Assembly: GCA_014904845.1 (NCBI GenBank)
Contig: MU119222.1
Coordinates: forward strand, 310,001 to 374,000
Origin: Acephala macrosclerotiorum
Taxonomy: Eukaryota > Ascomycota > Leotiomycetes > Helotiales > Mollisiaceae
Length of the DNA stretch: 64,000 nt
Direction: 5' to 3'
In this document: in pieces, positions 48,208-61,410 of the stretch
Layout: the number at the start of each line of letters is the position of its first letter
Numbering within the stretch: position 1 is the stretch's first letter
Notes under the pieces: generated by a model
Databases searched by the model: none
Seen by the model: only the letters and a program-made list of their open reading frames with translations
Told to the model about the DNA's origin: nothing
Program-made: the position numbers and the translations under genes

Positions 48208-49181
48208 ATGTCCTCTCGAATTCCGCCTCTTCTTGAGCCTTACCTAACGCTTCCACCAGAAGCATCTCTTGTTCTCTTGACGAGTGTTCTCGGAGCGAGC
48301 ACAAACTGGCTTGTCTTGAGATTTCTTCATAGCGCTTTGGTTGGCTCTGAAGCCTCTTCTGAAATCGGGTCTGAAGATGAGCCTAAGGTGTTGTTGGTGA
48401 GCTTCATGCGAGATCTTCCTTTCTGGAAAGAGAATGCTAGAAGACTGGTAGGTGGACTTTTTGTAAAAATTTCTTCGGATTACTTGCATATGAAGCATTT
48501 GTGGGAAACTGATGCTGAAGCGTTTCCTAGGGCCTTGATCTTGATAAGCTTGCTGCGAAAAGGAGATTTGCTTTTGTTGATGGCTTGGGTGGACTGTTTC
48601 TTCCAAGGCAACAAAAAGCAAGTCCAGCAAAGGCTACAGGCAAGGTTCTCAGTAACCCAAGCCTTCAAAATGTGTCTCAGGAGTTTCAATATGCCGTCAA
48701 GGCATTGAGGGATGCGAAGGGGACCTCGAGGATGTTGCTGGTGGTGGATCAATTGGATCTGTTGTTAGCTGCTGGAGGTGATGGTATCGGTGTTGGGGAT
48801 GTTGGAGAGATGTTGATGGGCTTGCGAGAGGTATGTGCTTTATTTTGAAGGTAGAGGAGTACTAATCTACGATACCAGGAGGTACATTCTACTGTGATCT
48901 CCTTATCAGCAGACCTTCCACTTGTGTCGAGTCATCAGACACCTTTGGAGGCAGATCACGCTGCTTTCTTATTGAGCACGGCACATCAAGCAGATTTTAA
49001 CATGAGCTTGAGATTGTTAGACAGTGGAACAGCAAGAGATGTTAGTGGCGTCCTGAGAATCACGGTAGGGGACAGGGCAATTGAAGGTGATGGGGATATT
49101 CGGAAGAGACTCGAGGAGAAGGAGTTACTGTATTTCGTGGGAGGGGATGGCGGGGTAAAAGTATTCGAGAGAGGCCAATGA
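48208..49181 (+). CDS. elp6: Elongator complex protein 6
   Basis: Three exons (48208-48447, 48531-48830, 48879-49181), all joined in phase 0, give 280 aa, close to yeast Elp6 (273). Family features are PPEASLVLLTSVLGASTNWL at the start, VLLVSFMRDLPFWKENARRL, RFAFVDGLGGLFLP, MLLVVDQLDLLLAAGG and a C-terminal beta-rich part ending VKVFERGQ. The fold is RecA-like without a Walker A loop, as expected. With Elp4 and Elp5 it forms the hexameric ring of Elongator, which modifies wobble uridines of tRNAs. Intron 2 is only 48 nt with a clear branch site (ACTAAT). Its 3' end faces the eL37 gene. Confidence 0.9.
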
Positions 49182-49490
49182 TGCTGCATTGGCAACCAGA
49201 AATAGACTCGAAGAGCAGAACTTGGTCATTAACGGAATCGATCTGCACCATAGAGTACCACAGCCAAGATTCGCCGCTGCCCGTTATGCTCAGATGTCTG
49301 TCGCCGCTCTTCCCAGAATGCTCTCGTATCGTGGTTCCATTTGATGTCACATCACAGCCTCCCAAAATTCAGCAATTCGTTGGTGCAAATTGATCGCATT
49401 TGCTAACGTGACCGTTGGACTGAAGACATCATAGCAATCGATCCGCAACCAGTACTAGTCCCAAATCATGCAACTCCCCTAATGACCCTT
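49182..49490. other. Convergent intergenic region
   Basis: 309 bases between the stops of ELP6 and the eL37 gene; presumed 3' untranslated sequence of both. No other feature is seen. Confidence 0.5.
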
Positions 49491-50558
<1,068 letters not shown>

Positions 50559-51450
50559 TCAACTTTCAACACCCAGCATACCCTTCAGGCCACTCTCAAC
50601 TCCTCTCCACCATCTACCTCGTTCTTCCAGGTCGTCGCCAACACCACCGAGCGCTTCCTCTTTCCTCCGCTTTGCTTCCTTTGCTGATGCCGTGCTCCCG
50701 AGTCTCTTGACCTCCAGAGGCTGCAGTTCCGCATTCAGTCTTTCCAATTCTTTGGTCTTTCTTGGTAGCATCACTTGGAGCTGCTCCAACTGACGGTCCA
50801 GCTCTCTTCTTTCCCTCTCCCGCTCTTCCACCAAGGCCAGGGTCTTATCAAGTGGCATGTTCAGAGTAGGACTCGACCCAGGCTGTTGAGAAGCTCGCAA
50901 TTCGTCCACGCTAGCCTCCAATTCTTCAATCCTTTGCGGCAGCTCCTGCAGTTGTGAAGTCTGCATCTGAATATTCTGATACTTCCGGCATAGCTCTCGA
51001 CCTCTCTTCTCCAGCTCCGCCACCAGCTCTGCAACTTCGGTCTTCTGGGTCTTCAACGCTGCCTTGGAAACTGCAAGTGTCTGTTCCAGCTCGACATTCT
51101 CTTGATGCTCTACGACCAGCGGTGGATCGCCAACAATCGCACGTATGAACTTCTCTTTCGTGACTTGTTCGAGGTAGGAAAAGCGAAGCTTCGAGAAGAG
51201 TTCCTTGTGCATCATCAGCGCGTATACTCTGCGAGAAGCGGTTCAAACGCACCTTGTAATGTGATAGGTCTTCCTCAAGACTTGCTGGAGTTGGGTTGTC
51301 GAAGACATCCGCTGATACGTCTGAAGTTCGTTCACCCGCCTTCTGGTCTAGAGGGCCAGATACTGGCTCACTAAGCTTTATGATTGAGAATTCATGCGAT
51401 TTCTGGACATCCAGAAGCGTTTCCAGAACATCCTCGTGTGAGTTTGCCAT
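50559..51450 (-). CDS. Kinetochore protein Sos7-like (coiled coil)
   Basis: Two exons (51253-51450 and 50559-51203) separated by a 49-nt intron give 280 aa. The join LSHYK-ELFSKLRFSYLEQV and the following KEKFIRAIVGDPP-x-VxxHQ match the conserved core of the fungal Sos7 family. The rest is almost entirely coiled coil (residues about 100-250), rich in Glu, Leu, Gln and Arg. Sos7 works with Mis12-complex partners at the inner kinetochore in fission yeast; the role here is inferred from family membership. The start is the ATG at 51450, because upstream in-frame codons lack an ATG. It shares a 336-base divergent promoter with the PRP38B-like gene. Confidence 0.8.
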
Positions 51451-51786
51451 ATTGTAGATCTCGTCGTGTGTCGTTTGGTATTTCAAGGAGCAATACTGCC
51501 TGATGCGACTTCGAAAGCTAGGAGTCTACAAGAGTTCCAGTGTTCGAAAAGCACGCGATCATGACCTCGCGATTGTTGGCGCTGAAAGTAAACAAATGTA
51601 ATTTCTGCCCCTCTACCGTACCCTAGTTACCGCCCTGGAAATGCCGAGATAGGCAGCGGCCCGACGTCAGGACGACTCACAAACATTTCGTCGGAGATTC
51701 AGAATAGGCACGCGATCTGACTCCGGTTCCATACTCGGTACCTTTGAGATCTTTTATGCATAGGATTTCTACGGAAGTACGATAAC
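51451..51786. promoter_or_regulatory. Divergent promoter of the Sos7-like and PRP38B-like genes
   Basis: 336 bases between two start codons on opposite strands; no further feature recognised. Confidence 0.5.
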
Positions 51787-53071
51787 ATGGCGGACGAAGA
51801 GCTCACCGACGACTATGTCGCAAAACTCCTCGCGAAGGATGCGAAAGAAACCTCCATCAAATATTCCACCCTTGGTCTACAAGCCTTTGCTCAGACAAAG
51901 TATTAACTGTCTCCTCTTGCATTTATAACTATTGCTGATCTGCTGAAGGCCACCTGCAAATAAGCCCAAGCCGAATACTCGATTCCTCCGAAACATCATC
52001 AAGGATACCGACAGTCACAATGCAGCCCTGTTGGCGAAAGAGGCTGCAGAAGCCCGGGCACGTCTTCGAAATCTAGCGAGTCACCAGGAGGAGAAGAAGC
52101 CCGTGAAAGTCGGGGCAGGCGACATTCGGAGGCGGCAGCTTGGAGATATTGCTGCGATACTCGGTGGGCGACCAACTAAGCGGAGGAGGACCGAGGGCAG
52201 CGGCAGGAACAACGGTTCGAGATATGTGAATACTTCTAGCGAAGATGAGAAGCCGGAAGAAAAGCCACGAGCGAAGAGCGGCCGAAGCCATGAAATCAGA
52301 GAGGATAGAGATGAGAAACATAGAAGTTACAACAGAAGACATAGAAGCGCGTCCGAAGACCGAGGAAGAGATAGAAAAGAGCGACGAAAACGGGATAGAT
52401 CGCGATCTAGATCTCCAAGAGAGCATAGAGAGAAGGATTCGAAAAGGCGGGATAGATCGAGATCTCCAAGAGAGGATAGAGAGAAGGATCTGAAACGGTG
52501 GAATAGATCATCAAGGAGGAAGCGATCGAGTTCACCAGAAGAAGATAGATCTCGGAATAAGTCGCATCGATCGCATCGACATCGACATTCGCCATCCAGG
52601 GAAAGGAGGACAGAGAAAGAGTCAAAGAAATCTGAGAGAGAGCCTGAACGCAAACCAGACAATGATTCAGATCCCTTAGACGACATCATAGGCCCTCCGC
52701 CACCTCCTAAAATCAAGATTCGAGGACGAGGTACCATCTCCGATGTATCTGGCATTGATTCTAGATTTTCAGCAAACTATGATCCCACAACTGATGTGCA
52801 GCTCGATCCCGATGAAGAGAATGACTGGGACCAGGCGCTGGAGGCATTGAGAGACCGTCAGAAATGGAAACAGCAAGGTGCAGACAGACTCCGAGCTGCT
52901 GGATTCACGGAAGAAGAGGTCAGTAAATGGGAGAAGGGTGGGGAGAAACGAGAGGCGGATGTAAGGTGGGCGAAGCAGGGAGAAGGGAGAGAATGGGATC
53001 GGGGGAAGACCTTTGATGATGATGGTGGTGTGAAAGTCGAGTCATCATTTGGGAGATTGACAGACATGTAG
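51787..53071 (+). CDS. Pre-mRNA-splicing factor 38B-like RS protein
   Basis: Two exons (51787-51899 and 51949-53071) give 411 aa. The conserved N-terminus LTDDYVAKLLAKDAKETSIK, then NTRFLRNIIKDTDSHNAALLAKEA, matches fungal proteins annotated as pre-mRNA-splicing factor 38B. A long Arg/Ser/Glu/Lys-rich region (residues about 120-245, with RSRSRSP and SPRE repeats) follows. The C-terminus is a more ordered segment with WDQALEALRDRQKWKQQGADR and a final FGRLTDM. It is likely a nuclear spliceosome-associated factor whose RS region is a substrate of SR-protein kinases. The 49-nt intron is phase 2. The annotation name comes from N-terminal similarity only; a full PRP38 domain is not evident. Confidence 0.8.
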
Positions 53072-54092
53072 TAGAATGAATGTGCTGCATGGCTCTAGCA
53101 TTGTCTATGAACTTGAAACCCTCGACATCCTATGGATCATCGCACTGTGTTGTTCTTCCGGTTTAGGTCTACTTCCGTCCTATCATCCTTTCAGGATGGG
53201 ATTTAGTTCATAACCCAAGCGGGCAAGGAGTCTAAACCTGCGTTCGACTTCACTTTCAAAAGCAGTCGAAGGCCTCCTTTTGTAGCAATTTCCATTCTTT
53301 CGCTTTAGGTTCGTGTTCTTGAAACTCGATGGGAACGGGCCTCAAGCAGGGTCAGCCAAAGCCTATACTTGGGGACTTCAAGAACGCTAGATGAGGCCAA
53401 ATCCAGTAAGCCAAATTGTCCGTAGACGTTCTTCCCATTACCTGAGAGATCGTACTAGGTGGTGCAAGCCTAATTAGCTGTTGATATATCCTCGTAGGTT
53501 GTATGAAACTGTTTTCACATACACATTCTCAGCTAGGACAACGCGGGTATCATTGTCTATAATCCACCAAAATTCCATCCCTTTTGCTCCGTCATTTAAG
53601 CGAGGGAGTTCCACAATTACAAACAGTGCCACTATCGTCTTTCCGAATGCTTGTGCTAGCTGATCGGGGAGATTAGTACTTGCTAGCTAAGTGCTGTCGG
53701 AGGGTTGTGACATTATTATAAAAAGTTCTCCGAGTTTGCCAGATTCATGTACAGGCAAGAGGATCAAGTACGACTGTATGCGTAAAAGACAGCAAAAAGG
53801 CGAGTCAAGGCAAGCAAAGAGAATTTTGTATTTCTTGGTACACCACGCTAGACACAGACGCCGATGTATGCTTTCCCATCCACCACTATGTAAAAAAAAA
53901 AAGACCTATCCGTAGATCCTATGCCCAACACCTCCAGGAGAATAACATACATTCCAGGCATGGTACCGATTCCCAAGCAATGCCCTTCGAGCCTCACTCG
54001 CAAGGAGATGCAGAAAGAGCGCGATAAGAGGAAGGGAATGTCCGGACCAGGACGACTTCTATGTAATTGTACAAGAATAAACAGGGGTTCGA
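53072..54092. other. Convergent 1-kb intergenic region
   Basis: It lies between the stop codons of the PRP38B-like and Gdt1 genes. Short frames only; none recognised. It presumably holds two 3' untranslated regions. Confidence 0.5.
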
Positions 54093-55816
54093 TCAAGCCC
54101 AGTAGAAGGCTTCGAAGGCGTAGATGACGCCGAATACCAAGAACGCTATTGCGCCTCCCAAGGTAACTGTAAAATGTCAGTGACTGAAATTCATGGATCC
54201 GAAGGGCAAAACACACCAACTCTCAAGCTCACTCTACCGGCAATAGCGCGTCCACCGATGACGGCTACACCCGTACATGCTGCGTGACCACTAATAGCAC
54301 CGCCAGTCACCCACCAATAATCCGAACCTGCTGCCATCGCAATGGTAGCAATCTGACTTCTATCTCCCCATTCACCCAAGAAAGTCATAACAAAAGTCTG
54401 CACCCAAGCTGGACTGAGGAGTAGCCCAAGCAGATTGTTGAGCCCTGCCATGACGCCTTTCAAAGTCGAGCCTGATGGTGACGGTGATCGTTCAGGAGAC
54501 TCTGACGGGCTTCGTGGAGGTGATGGTAAGCGAGAGCCTGATCTCGACTTCCTTGTGCCCCTGTTTCCCAAACCCATCTCAAGAGCGTATGGCGAAATTG
54601 ACGACCGTCTTCGTCCTTTTTGCCTGGCAAGATGCTCTTTCTCTTCTAGCTCCATTTCTACCTCCTTCATTTCAGCCCCAACGCCTTCCTCTGGGCTCAT
54701 TGCTAGACCTTCTTTCAGCATGCGTCCGCCAAAGATCAAGAATAATGCCGCAGCAAGAAAGTTTGTGAATCGTTTGGGAATCAGTGTTGGTACAGCATGT
54801 CCGAGGACCGCAGACAAGACCGTCATTGTGATCAAGGCAGAGAAAGCTGCAGAGAAGACTAAAAGTCGATCATGCTTCATGGCCATAAGTGCTGCAATCA
54901 GGAAGGTTTTGTCACCGATTTCTGAAAACAGAATCATGGTGAGAGACAGTAGGAAGGAGTGGAGAGGCTGAATGAGGCCATCATTGCCCTCGTCTCCTGG
55001 CAGATCGTATTTCGGCGAGGTTTTCGAGTCGGGCTTCGATATATCAAGGTGATCCTTGTGGGCAGAGTCGGGAAGGGGATGTGGGAGGTTGTTCGGTTTA
55101 TTGGGAAGATCATTAGGTTTCTGTGATGATCAGCAGGCCATTCTAAAAAGATTACTCTCTCATACCTCAAGTCCACCAAGGCCTTCTCTAGTATCATCGT
55201 CATAACTGTCTGCATCTTTCGACTTAGTCTTCTCGCTCTTCTCATTTTTGATCTTCGTCTGTTCGCTGTGAGGCAATGGAGGAGCCTCCTTCGGCGAATC
55301 CGGCTTCTTCTCCAACTTCTCTCCAGTCTGTCCCTCCTGAGCCTTGCGCGCCTTATCTTTCTCACTGACACCACCCTCGGTCCCAGTTGTTCCTTCTTTT
55401 GGTAATTGTCTGTGAGGATCGTCCATCACACCATCGTTGACAGCTGGTATCTTCGTTCCATCCGGCGCCACCATCTTCGTGTCTTCCTTCGCTATCACCA
55501 GTTCTCCATCTTCTGATTTGGTCTTCTTTGGATCTTTCTTAGAATCCTTTGTATCCTTCTCTGAACCCACAAATGGACCAGCATGTGGTTTTCCATCCTT
55601 GCCATCGACGGGCGCGTCTTTCGTCCCAATATCAAACTTTGACTTCGTAGTCAGGTCGACTACTGGCGATGGATTGGGATCTACCCTCGTGTCCCGAGGT
55701 TGCGTGTTCTTGCTCAATGTTGACTGTATGTTGTCTTGCGCAGCGGCTGAAATAGCTGTCGCCAACGATGGCAGAAGGAGGAGCAAGAGCGGTGTGGGGC
55801 GCCTTCGGAACTTCAT
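54093..55816 (-). CDS. gdt1: Gdt1/TMEM165 family Golgi Ca2+/Mn2+:H+ antiporter
   Basis: Three exons (55166-55816, 54217-55120, 54093-54166) give 542 aa. An N-terminal signal peptide (MKFRRRPTPLLLLLLPSLAT) is followed by a roughly 240-residue Lys/Asp/Glu-rich hydrophilic region. Then come the two hallmark UPF0016 motifs on repeated three-helix bundles: ILFSEIGDKTFLIAALMAM (about residue 280) and FLGEWGDRSQIATIAMAA (about residue 465). A Ser/Arg/Pro-rich cytosolic loop of about 100 residues separates them. The last helix (GGAIAFLVFGVIYAFEAFYW) lies mostly in exon 3. Gdt1 imports Mn2+ and Ca2+ into the Golgi for glycosylation. Yeast Gdt1 is about 280 aa; the extra length is the pre-domain acidic/basic region and the loop. 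Both introns (45 and 50 nt) are short but well formed. Confidence 0.9.
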
Positions 55817-56490
55817 TGTATAATATAGTTCTCACCGTGCTTCGTGGGTAGCAGCTTGCGATAATCCTGATGAGAAGGGAGATCTGCGAGAGCAGATGAG
55901 GTAATGGTAAGGGCGATTCTTATGACGTGGCTATAGTTGGAACAATGGAACAAGATGGCCAGATCAGAAGAAGGGGAGGAAGGAGCGTGAAGAAGGTGTC
56001 AAAGCACGAAGATGGTAAAGGTCGAATTATTTTTACGGGTTGGAGTTTTGCTCTTAGAAGGGGGAAGGCAAGGCCCAGATCGCTGTTTCTCCCCTACGGC
56101 GGACCAAGTTTTAGCTCTTATGCGGCTACAAGGGGTTTAGGCATTCCTGGTAAGGGGCGTGAAGTGAACTGATGTCAGAAAAGAATTGTAAAGACAGAGA
56201 CAAGTAGGACAATTATGAAGTGCTCATGTTCGGAAGAAACATGAATCAGGCCAGTTTTATAATACTAATTGCACTGCTTGAACACAAACTGGAAGAGCTT
56301 CATCAACTTCATCTAAATTTGGAGGCGCCAAGGATGACGAACAAGGATATCAATCACGTGTTGTGGAGTACGTATCGCGCTTGCCGAATTGGTACGTCAC
56401 AACAAAACTTCGCGTCTTATCTCAGTCAACAACCACTTGCCGGCAGTCTTCCAAACGGTACGAATTGAAGGACCAACGCCGAATGTAATA
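55817..56490. promoter_or_regulatory. Divergent promoter of the Gdt1 and telobox-protein genes
   Basis: About 670 bases between two opposite start codons. The frames within it are not recognised. No regulator site assigned. Confidence 0.5.
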
Positions 56491-59212
56491 ATGGCGCCTA
56501 AACCGAGTGGGCGAACATCTGCGAGATCTAGCGCATCTAGAGATCAAGCACCATCTTCCCCCAAGCAGTCCCGCGATCGAGAGTCGGAAAGCCCTGTAGG
56601 AAGACGAACCAGATTAACACGAAGTCAAAGTGCGGAGCCTCGAGATCAGAATGCTGGCATAAGGAAGACAAGGCGCGGAGGTAGGAACGTCTCAAGAGAA
56701 GGAAGCGTGGAGAGTGTTGGTAGCAATACAAGTGCTGCGTCCAGTCGAGGGGGTCGCACCAGACAAACCAGACGTGCCGCAGCCGTTCCTCGAGGTAAAA
56801 ATTCCTGGGCAACAGTCAAAGCCATATGCTAAAGTAAATCCAGATCTGTCTATCGTTGCAGAAGACAGAGAACAGGAGGACTCAGCCGAAGAGGAGGAAG
56901 AACTTGATCTCAAAAACGGATCGGAAAGCCCGCTAATGCAGTCGCCTGCTGCGTCACAAATGTCAGGGTCCACCGCCGTGACATCGATTTCCCAGACAGA
57001 GATCAAAGACCTGGATCCATATACCATCAGCGAGACGCTTCCTGATCTTTTTGCCCGTTCTCAAAAGATCCTAGACCTTTTAGCGCCCACCAATGTCACG
57101 GAGGAAAAGGTCAAGGCCATCGCAAAAGAACTGAGGGTCAACGGATCAAAACGCGCGAAGAAGCTCAAATACCTCGAGGATTCCTTTGAGCCCACCAGGA
57201 AGTACTTTGGCAGAAAATACGACTATATTAACAGGGTGCATATACTCAAAGCACTTGTTGGTAGTGACGAGCCCGGAGACGGTGCCTTCCGACCAGACAA
57301 TGTTCTCTTTGCAGCGAACTTAGTGACTGTGGTCAAAAAGATCATGGCCACTGAAAAGAGGAGCTCTGAGACCTTGACGATACTGTACAGACTCGGTCAG
57401 TTTCCGGAGCCGTTTGTACGCAGCTTCGGTAAGGATGTCCAGTATGGTAGAAGCAAACTCCTAGAGCAGAGCTTTGCCTTGGGATTGGATATTCGAACAC
57501 AATACGTGATCAGCATCCTCGAGAACGGAAAGGATCATGATAACTTCAATCCGGATCTTGTACTCGCCTCCACATTTTACACCGTTGACGGGCGAAGCGA
57601 GTCCTTCGAGGAATACGTTACAAATGGAAGGTTGAATAATGTTCTTCGAGGGGAACCATCACATTCAGAGGAGCAAGTCGCCCAGATCCACAATCGCTTC
57701 CACGAGATTAGGACAGCCTTTCGCCAAAGCAAGCAGGCCATTGAAGCTGGTGACGTGGTTGATTTTGATCAATTGGAAGAATTATTCCCCTGGTCTACCT
57801 TCTTGACAAATCTAGTCAGTTGGGCTCGATCACGCTACGACGAAATTTCCGAAAGTATTGCCAATCAAGGGGGAGTCGAGGGAATCAAAGCAGACCTGCT
57901 TGAGACCATGGAAATTTTCGATAGTCAAAGTGCAGTCGATTCTGAGCAGGTTACCAGCTTCTCTAAGAAAACCCAATTACAACCTCCGGCGCCAATTGTT
58001 TCCAGCAATTCAAGGTACGTTTATAATTTTCTTTGGCCCCACTTACAATCGATAAAAACAATATAGTTTTCAATTTTCGTCACATTAACCGATGTTACCT
58101 AGTTTTGCGGGACGCGAGCAGGTCTTACAATTGGCGAAAATGAAAAGGGCAACAGGTGTGCCATCGTCTGCTCCACCAGTGAACCATTCTGCGCCTTCGT
58201 CCTCCCTACCACAACAGCGTACGGCTCCAGCTCGAGCGCCTCAAGAACGAGGGTCAGACAATTCGAGAAATAATCAAAGTCCAGCTCGTGAGGACTATGA
58301 TGATTATTATGTCGCCTTTGATGATGGTGATGATATGGTTATTCCAGCAAGCGGACGTCCTGCTGCGGAGTACGCATCGAGTTGGCAGGCCTACTCAAAC
58401 GAAAAGAATAAGGAGAACCTCGACGTAGCAAAGCCGACTAAGAAGAGGAGTCTACTTGACTCCCAACCTAATGCTCAGAGGGCCGCTAAATGGAGCAGCC
58501 AGGAAGGCACCCCCGAGGCCTCGTCAAAACGACGTCGCCCTACAGTTGAGGAGGAGAGTGAGGATGGAGGCTTTGAGTCGGATCGAAGGGTTCCTGATCC
58601 AAGTCGCAGAAGCAATGCTGCTGTATCCCGTCGCGCCGGTCCTGTTGCCGCAGCTCCTGCTCCAAAAAGAGTGCGGACTCAGCAAAGATCAGTTAGCGTG
58701 GAGGCTGAAAGTGGTGATACTGCAATTCGAAGACAAGAACGTGCGGAAGCTGCTCGACAAGCCGATAACAGGAGAGCAGCCGCTGAAGACGACTCCGATG
58801 AAGAGTGTCCAGCCCCAACCGCAACCCAAGTTTCTATGGTAGCGCGACAAGAAGTGATGCGGCGGAAGATGGCACAGAAAGTACCATCCAAGAAACGCAC
58901 TGCGTGGTCGGAAGCAGATACCGACTATTTAATAAGGGGTATAGAGGAGATAGGGTGTTCTTGGGCCGTACTTTTCAAGCTTGATGGATGGGATGTTGAG
59001 CGTGACCAGGTAGCCTTAAAGGACAAGGCTCGCAATCTGAAAGTTAACTTCTTGAAGTAGGTCTTTTCTAAACCTGCGTTGTTTTAGTGTATAGCTAACA
59101 TACAAACAGAGCTGGCGTGCCATTACCAGCAAACTTCGACAATGTTCGCCTGGGAAAGAAGGAAGTTAATGCTGTGAAAGCTGTCATTCCCGACTATGAA
59201 CCAGAGCCATGA
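56491..59212 (+). CDS. Telobox (Taz1/TRF-like) telomere-binding protein
   Basis: Four exons (56491-56794, 56844-58014, 58103-59056, 59110-59212) give 843 aa. The C-terminus has a single Myb/telobox domain (residues about 755-815): TAWSEADTDYLIRGIEEIG, then the signature VALKDKARNLKVNFLKAG, close to the telobox consensus VDLKDKxRN. Residues about 155-430 are helical and probably the TRF-homology dimerisation domain (DPYTISETLPDLFARSQKIL). The N-terminal 100 residues are basic, Ser/Arg-rich and disordered, as is the region 490-750. Such proteins bind double-stranded TTAGGG repeats and control telomere length and protection. The start is the ATG at 56491 and all four exons join in phase. Assignment to the Taz1/TRF group is by architecture; DNA binding is inferred. 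Confidence 0.85.
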
Positions 59213-60077
59213 ATTATGGAGATGCTTTCGGTGGCTATTGTGCTTATGTCTCATTGCGATACCCACACGGCGAATTTAGAAAGGCGTTCAGGTCTATAGG
59301 TTATCGTTTGCTGAAAAGCATCTTTCAATTTTACAATACCGGTAGCAGAATCACATTCTGTCAGATAATGCACGGTTGTTCGTTCTCGTGTCCAGGATAT
59401 TCCACTTCGGCATGTGTGAACTGTCCGGTGAAACCATGACTGAAAGTCGAGGCATTCTGAGAAGCCTCTGGCCGTACTCACCAAGGCCAGAAAATTACCT
59501 CTGGTATTCACGTGCAAGTCATTGTGAGACTTTGTGAACTTGTGACTCTTTTTCAGTTCTTAACTATATCTTTTCTCGCCTCTTCGCAGCCACAGCTCAC
59601 GGGGAGACGGGCACGTCGCTTTGCATCGTCGATCATCTAATCAACTTTCGGCCAATCAATTGCAACTACCCTGTCGTCGAAACTGCACAAACGCGCTAAC
59701 AAAAGCTTGGCTTCGTCATTTGGACTCAAAGCGAGTCCGGACTTTGTTTCGCATCCATTGATGGACCTGCCCTCCTCCACGTTCGCCATCATCACCTCGA
59801 ATACGTCCTTTCTTGCGGGCCACAGCTGAGCGACCACATGCACGAGCTGGCTCTGCATGATCTTCACTTCTTAGCGCCCGCTCTTACTTAAAGATCCTAA
59901 AAGTCCCTGCGTTCTAGCTGCATTTTCCTACCTTCCCGAGCTCCAAATACCCCGGCAGATCCTTGGAGTACCCCAGTTTGAGGCTCCGATTCGACGACCG
60001 CTTCGAGGTCCCAAGATTAGAGCTCCTGGTATTGAGGGACTTTCACGTTAATTGAACGACGATTCTTGGCGGATGAA
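59213..60077. other. Intergenic region with one uncertain minus-strand frame
   Basis: A minus-strand frame at 59637-59858 (73 codons from ATG 59858, ending VVAIDWPKVD) has coding-like composition and could extend through a splice site into 59940-60040. No ATG exists for the extended model, so it is not called as a gene. The last 100 bases are the promoter and leader of the Vps62-like gene. Confidence 0.35.
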
Positions 60078-61410
60078 ATGGCCACTCTCGGGATAGAGAA
60101 GATGGGCGAACTGGAGAAGGGTGGGCTTCTGATGGTTGAGGAAGAGAGAGGAATCGGACCTGAGAGGAAGCTGGCGGGGTGGAGGATATATTATAAAGTC
60201 TTGCACTTGGATGCGGATTCAAGGCATGCTGCAAGATCAAGGGCTCTTCACATTATGCTCGTCCTCGCCGTCTTCCTCCTGCTTTGGCAGAACGGCATCT
60301 TCACTTGTGCCAGGGCTACGTCGCGTCAAACTGCTGGAGTTCCTCTCTATGCGTTGGATTATGGTAAACACTTCCTCTGCGAATGTCCGCTGCTACATTC
60401 TTGAATAAAAGTCCTAATCAATATCCCCGACGCTGTGGGACTTTGGCATGTCACTTTGTAGAATACAACGCATCTGCGAAAGACGTACATGCTAATGGTT
60501 ATCTGCAGCTCCTCTAGTCTACATGGACACGAAAGAAGAATACTTCCCTTCCGATATGTACGCACAGATTACGAATACACACCCTGAGATCAATCTCACT
60601 GTCATCAATAACCCTCCCGAACCACTTACACTCGAAAACCTCGATTCTCTCAATCAATACGGCAATAGCGGCATGAATGTCTACCTAACATCCAACATGC
60701 CCGTAACCTCCTCACCAGAGTGGCTCATCGGTATTGTACCAGACTCAAACGGCGAGACCAAGAACATCAAAAGCGCCGCGATCATCGTAAACGACCACGG
60801 TTCGGGTCTAGTTGACGTCTTCTACATGTACTTCTACGCCTATAACCAAGGAAACACTGTTCTCTTTAGAGAGCTCGGCGATCACATTGGCGATTGGGAA
60901 CACAACATGATTCGCTTCCAGGACGGCAAACCACAAGCTATGTGGTTCAGCCAGCATGGCAACGGTGAAGCCTTCACCTATAATGCTGTTCAGAAGATTG
61001 GCATCCGTCCAGTCTCGTACTCTGCGCGGGGAAGTCATGCAAACTATGCCATTGCTGGCACACATGACCATACCATCCCGGACCTCAACCTTCCAGCTGG
61101 TTTGATCCAAGATTATACTAGTAAGGGAATGCTATGGGATCCTACACTCAGTACATATCTCTACAAATACTGTGCCGATACAAGTTCCTTTGAGTCCATC
61201 AACGGCAGCCCAGTCGGAGCTATGGCTTTTAAAGGAAAATGGGGAGACGAACAATACCCGAGCTCTGACCCGAAGCAGCCACCTCCTTTCTTTGGTTTCG
61301 TCAAATATGTCAGTGGTCCAACTGGTCCTTGGGACAAACAATTGAATCGTACAAAAGTCTGTCCCGAGAACGGGATTTTGTGCATTATTAGGGATCAATT
61401 GGGTCCTTAG
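60078..61410 (+). CDS. Vps62-like protein (DUF946) with an N-terminal membrane anchor
   Basis: Two exons (60078-60363 and 60509-61410) give 395 aa. A single hydrophobic segment at residues about 54-76 (LHIMLVLAVFLLLW) suggests a type II membrane anchor or signal anchor. The DUF946/Vps62 core follows: PLVYMDTKEEYFPSDM, FYMYFYAYNQG, GDHIGDWEHNMIRF, a QHGNGEAF stretch, SARGSHANYA and a Cys pair near the C-terminus. Yeast Vps62 was found in a vacuolar sorting screen; the molecular role is unknown. The HxxDWEH and GSHANY motifs hint at a metal or hydrolase-like site, but that is inference. The start ATG (60078) is in a good context, AAATGG. The intron is 145 nt, long for this window, with a branch-like GCTAATG. 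Confidence 0.85.

Noticed and set aside
59637..59858. 73-codon minus-strand frame as a gene
   Set aside because: It can be extended by a plausible splice site, but the extended frame has no ATG before the divergent Vps62-like gene.
60043..60240. Minus-strand frame over the first exon of the Vps62-like gene
   Set aside because: Shadow of the real exon, which has the membrane anchor and splices in phase to the conserved core.
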